64,000 bases of DNA from Dermanyssus gallinae (Eukaryota > Arthropoda > Arachnida > Mesostigmata > Dermanyssidae), in NCBI GenBank assembly GCA_003439945.1, contig QVRM01000321.1, forward strand, positions 1 through 64,000, in the 5' to 3' direction. Both the position numbers and the translations under genes were made by a program. Below, one piece after another: positions 63,091 to 64,000 of the stretch. How positions within the stretch are numbered: position 1 is the first letter of the stretch; the number at the start of each line of letters is the position of its first letter. A model generated the notes under the pieces. That model ran no database searches. It worked only from the letters and a program-made list of their open reading frames with translations, and was not told the origin of the DNA.

Positions 63091-64000
63091 AGTGCCTAGC
63101 CATAGTGACGGCATGCATGACCACACACAACTAGAAAGTATATTCGCCAAATCGCTCGACGCACGCCCCACACGTTTGCAACGAATGAGGTTAAATTTAA
63201 TGAAGTTCGACCTTAGGGTCAAGTATTTACCTGGCTGGACGAACTTTGTAGCAGATGTATTATGTAGACACCCCCTGATGACTCAGTTCGAACCCGATGA
63301 CATGGGGAGAGTGGAACTTAAACAGGTCGATCACAGCTCAACTAATTGTATTGTAACTACAACAGCAAATAGCGCATCAATGCCAATGCTGATAAGGGCG
63401 ATTCAGGACGGTTGGCCTACACAAAAGAAAAATATACCTGTTAAAATTTTAACATTGTAAAGTATTCATGACAAGCTAATGATGGATAATGGTGTTGACT
63501 ACCGAGGCAGCGCAGTCGACTCTCTACCGAATCTGGGACCAGAGTTTCTCCGTCGGACGCATAAATCACATCTCGGGTTCGATGCAGTATACCGTAGAGC
63601 CAAGAACACGGTGTTCTTTGCCAAGGATGAGAGACGACATGAAAAACTACCTAACTCGCTGTGACGCCTGCCAGACATTTCACATCAAACCAACGAGGTG
63701 AGCCGTTAATAAACAAGCCGATTCCACAGAGACCATAGCAGGTAGTACATCAGGACATATTTGTTTGGCATGGGCACTATTATTTGGTTACAGTGGATAG
63801 CTACAGTAATTACTGTGAGCTGGACGAGCTGAACAAAGACATCACTATCGCTCAGATCATTAAGCAAACAAGTGAACACTTCAGTCGCCACGAGCGACCG
63901 TGTGAGATACGACGCTGATATATGTCTCGAGAATTCCAACCAATTTGTGCAGAATGGCAAACAAAACACGTTCCGAGTTTGCCCCATGACCACCAGTCCA
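63091..64000 (+). pseudogene. Ty3/gypsy-like RNase H tail and integrase, incomplete at window end
   Basis: ESIFAKSLDARPTRLQRMR, FDLRVKYLPGWTNFVADVL (RNase H end, about 63140-63260). Integrase finger: RRTHKSHLGFDAVYRRAKN and later CDACQTFH (63550-63690; H-x(3-4)-H...C-x2-C). Core start: VHQDIFVWHGHYYLVTVD and SRHERPCEIRR (63740-63910). The catalytic triad cannot be completed because the window ends. Confidence 0.75.

Larger units (their letters stand above)
61063..64000 (+). mobile_element. Decayed Ty3/gypsy-like LTR retrotransposon, runs off right edge
   Basis: Gag, protease, RT, RNase H tail and integrase follow in standard Ty3/gypsy order (RT before integrase). Frames are broken throughout. 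The 3' LTR is outside the window. Confidence 0.82.

Overview
The window is eukaryotic, most likely an arthropod (possibly a chelicerate such as a tick; low confidence below phylum). Three things point there: a class B scavenger receptor (CD36/SR-B family) gene split by canonical GT-AG introns, a very high load of non-LTR and LTR retrotransposons including an R1-clade and a BEL/Pao element, and tRNA-derived SINEs with abundant (AAT)n and (TA)n microsatellites. No prokaryotic, organellar or CRISPR feature was seen.

The one host gene I can support is a CD36/SR-B-like gene on the + strand. I assembled it by eye from eight exons between 9331 and 38586. All seven introns have GT...AG ends, the codon phases match at every junction, the summed exon length is 1320 nt (439 codons plus stop), and the joined product follows the family from the N-terminal membrane anchor to the C-terminal one. 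Its introns (138 nt to 7.2 kb) are packed with transposon remains.

The dominant repeat is a multi-copy retroelement family, here called 'RLE family'. It has at least nine copies or fragments (about 1-2613 -, 2755-5830 -, 6889-7560 +, 11229-13399 + in two pieces, 15430-15665 -, 19286-20830 +, 21396-23100 -, 24436-24860 -, 43500-48450 +). Its reverse transcriptase carries YLDD at the catalytic site, followed by a C-x2-C...H-x3-C finger and a putative restriction-like nuclease (RPDG...WDAT, then KY). Two copies have a gag-like zinc-knuckle ORF directly upstream. Three copies with readable 5' junctions sit inside (AAT)n microsatellites.

Layout: 1-7.6 kb, RLE copies with a gag-like ORF; 7.6-9.3 kb, no gene seen; 9.3-38.6 kb, the CD36-like gene with, in its introns, RLE copies, LINE fragments, two SINE families, a noncoding repeat family and a BEL/Pao element with 300-bp LTRs and a 5-bp target duplication; 38.7-42.2 kb, a nearly complete antisense APE-type LINE; 42.4-42.9 kb, an R1-like RT scrap; 43.5-48.4 kb, the longest RLE copy, broken by a tRNA-like insert; 49.9-57.6 kb, a gag-like element split by a full-length R1-clade element (50200-56060, 14-bp target duplication, poly(A)); 57.7-58.1 kb, another noncoding repeat copy; 58.1-60.4 kb, the 5' half of a LINE with a zinc-finger/coiled-coil/GDS-motif ORF1; 60.7-64 kb, a decayed Ty3/gypsy-like LTR element running off the end.

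All assignments come from reading translations and motifs by eye; no database search was possible. Clade names other than R1, BEL/Pao and Ty3/gypsy are left open.
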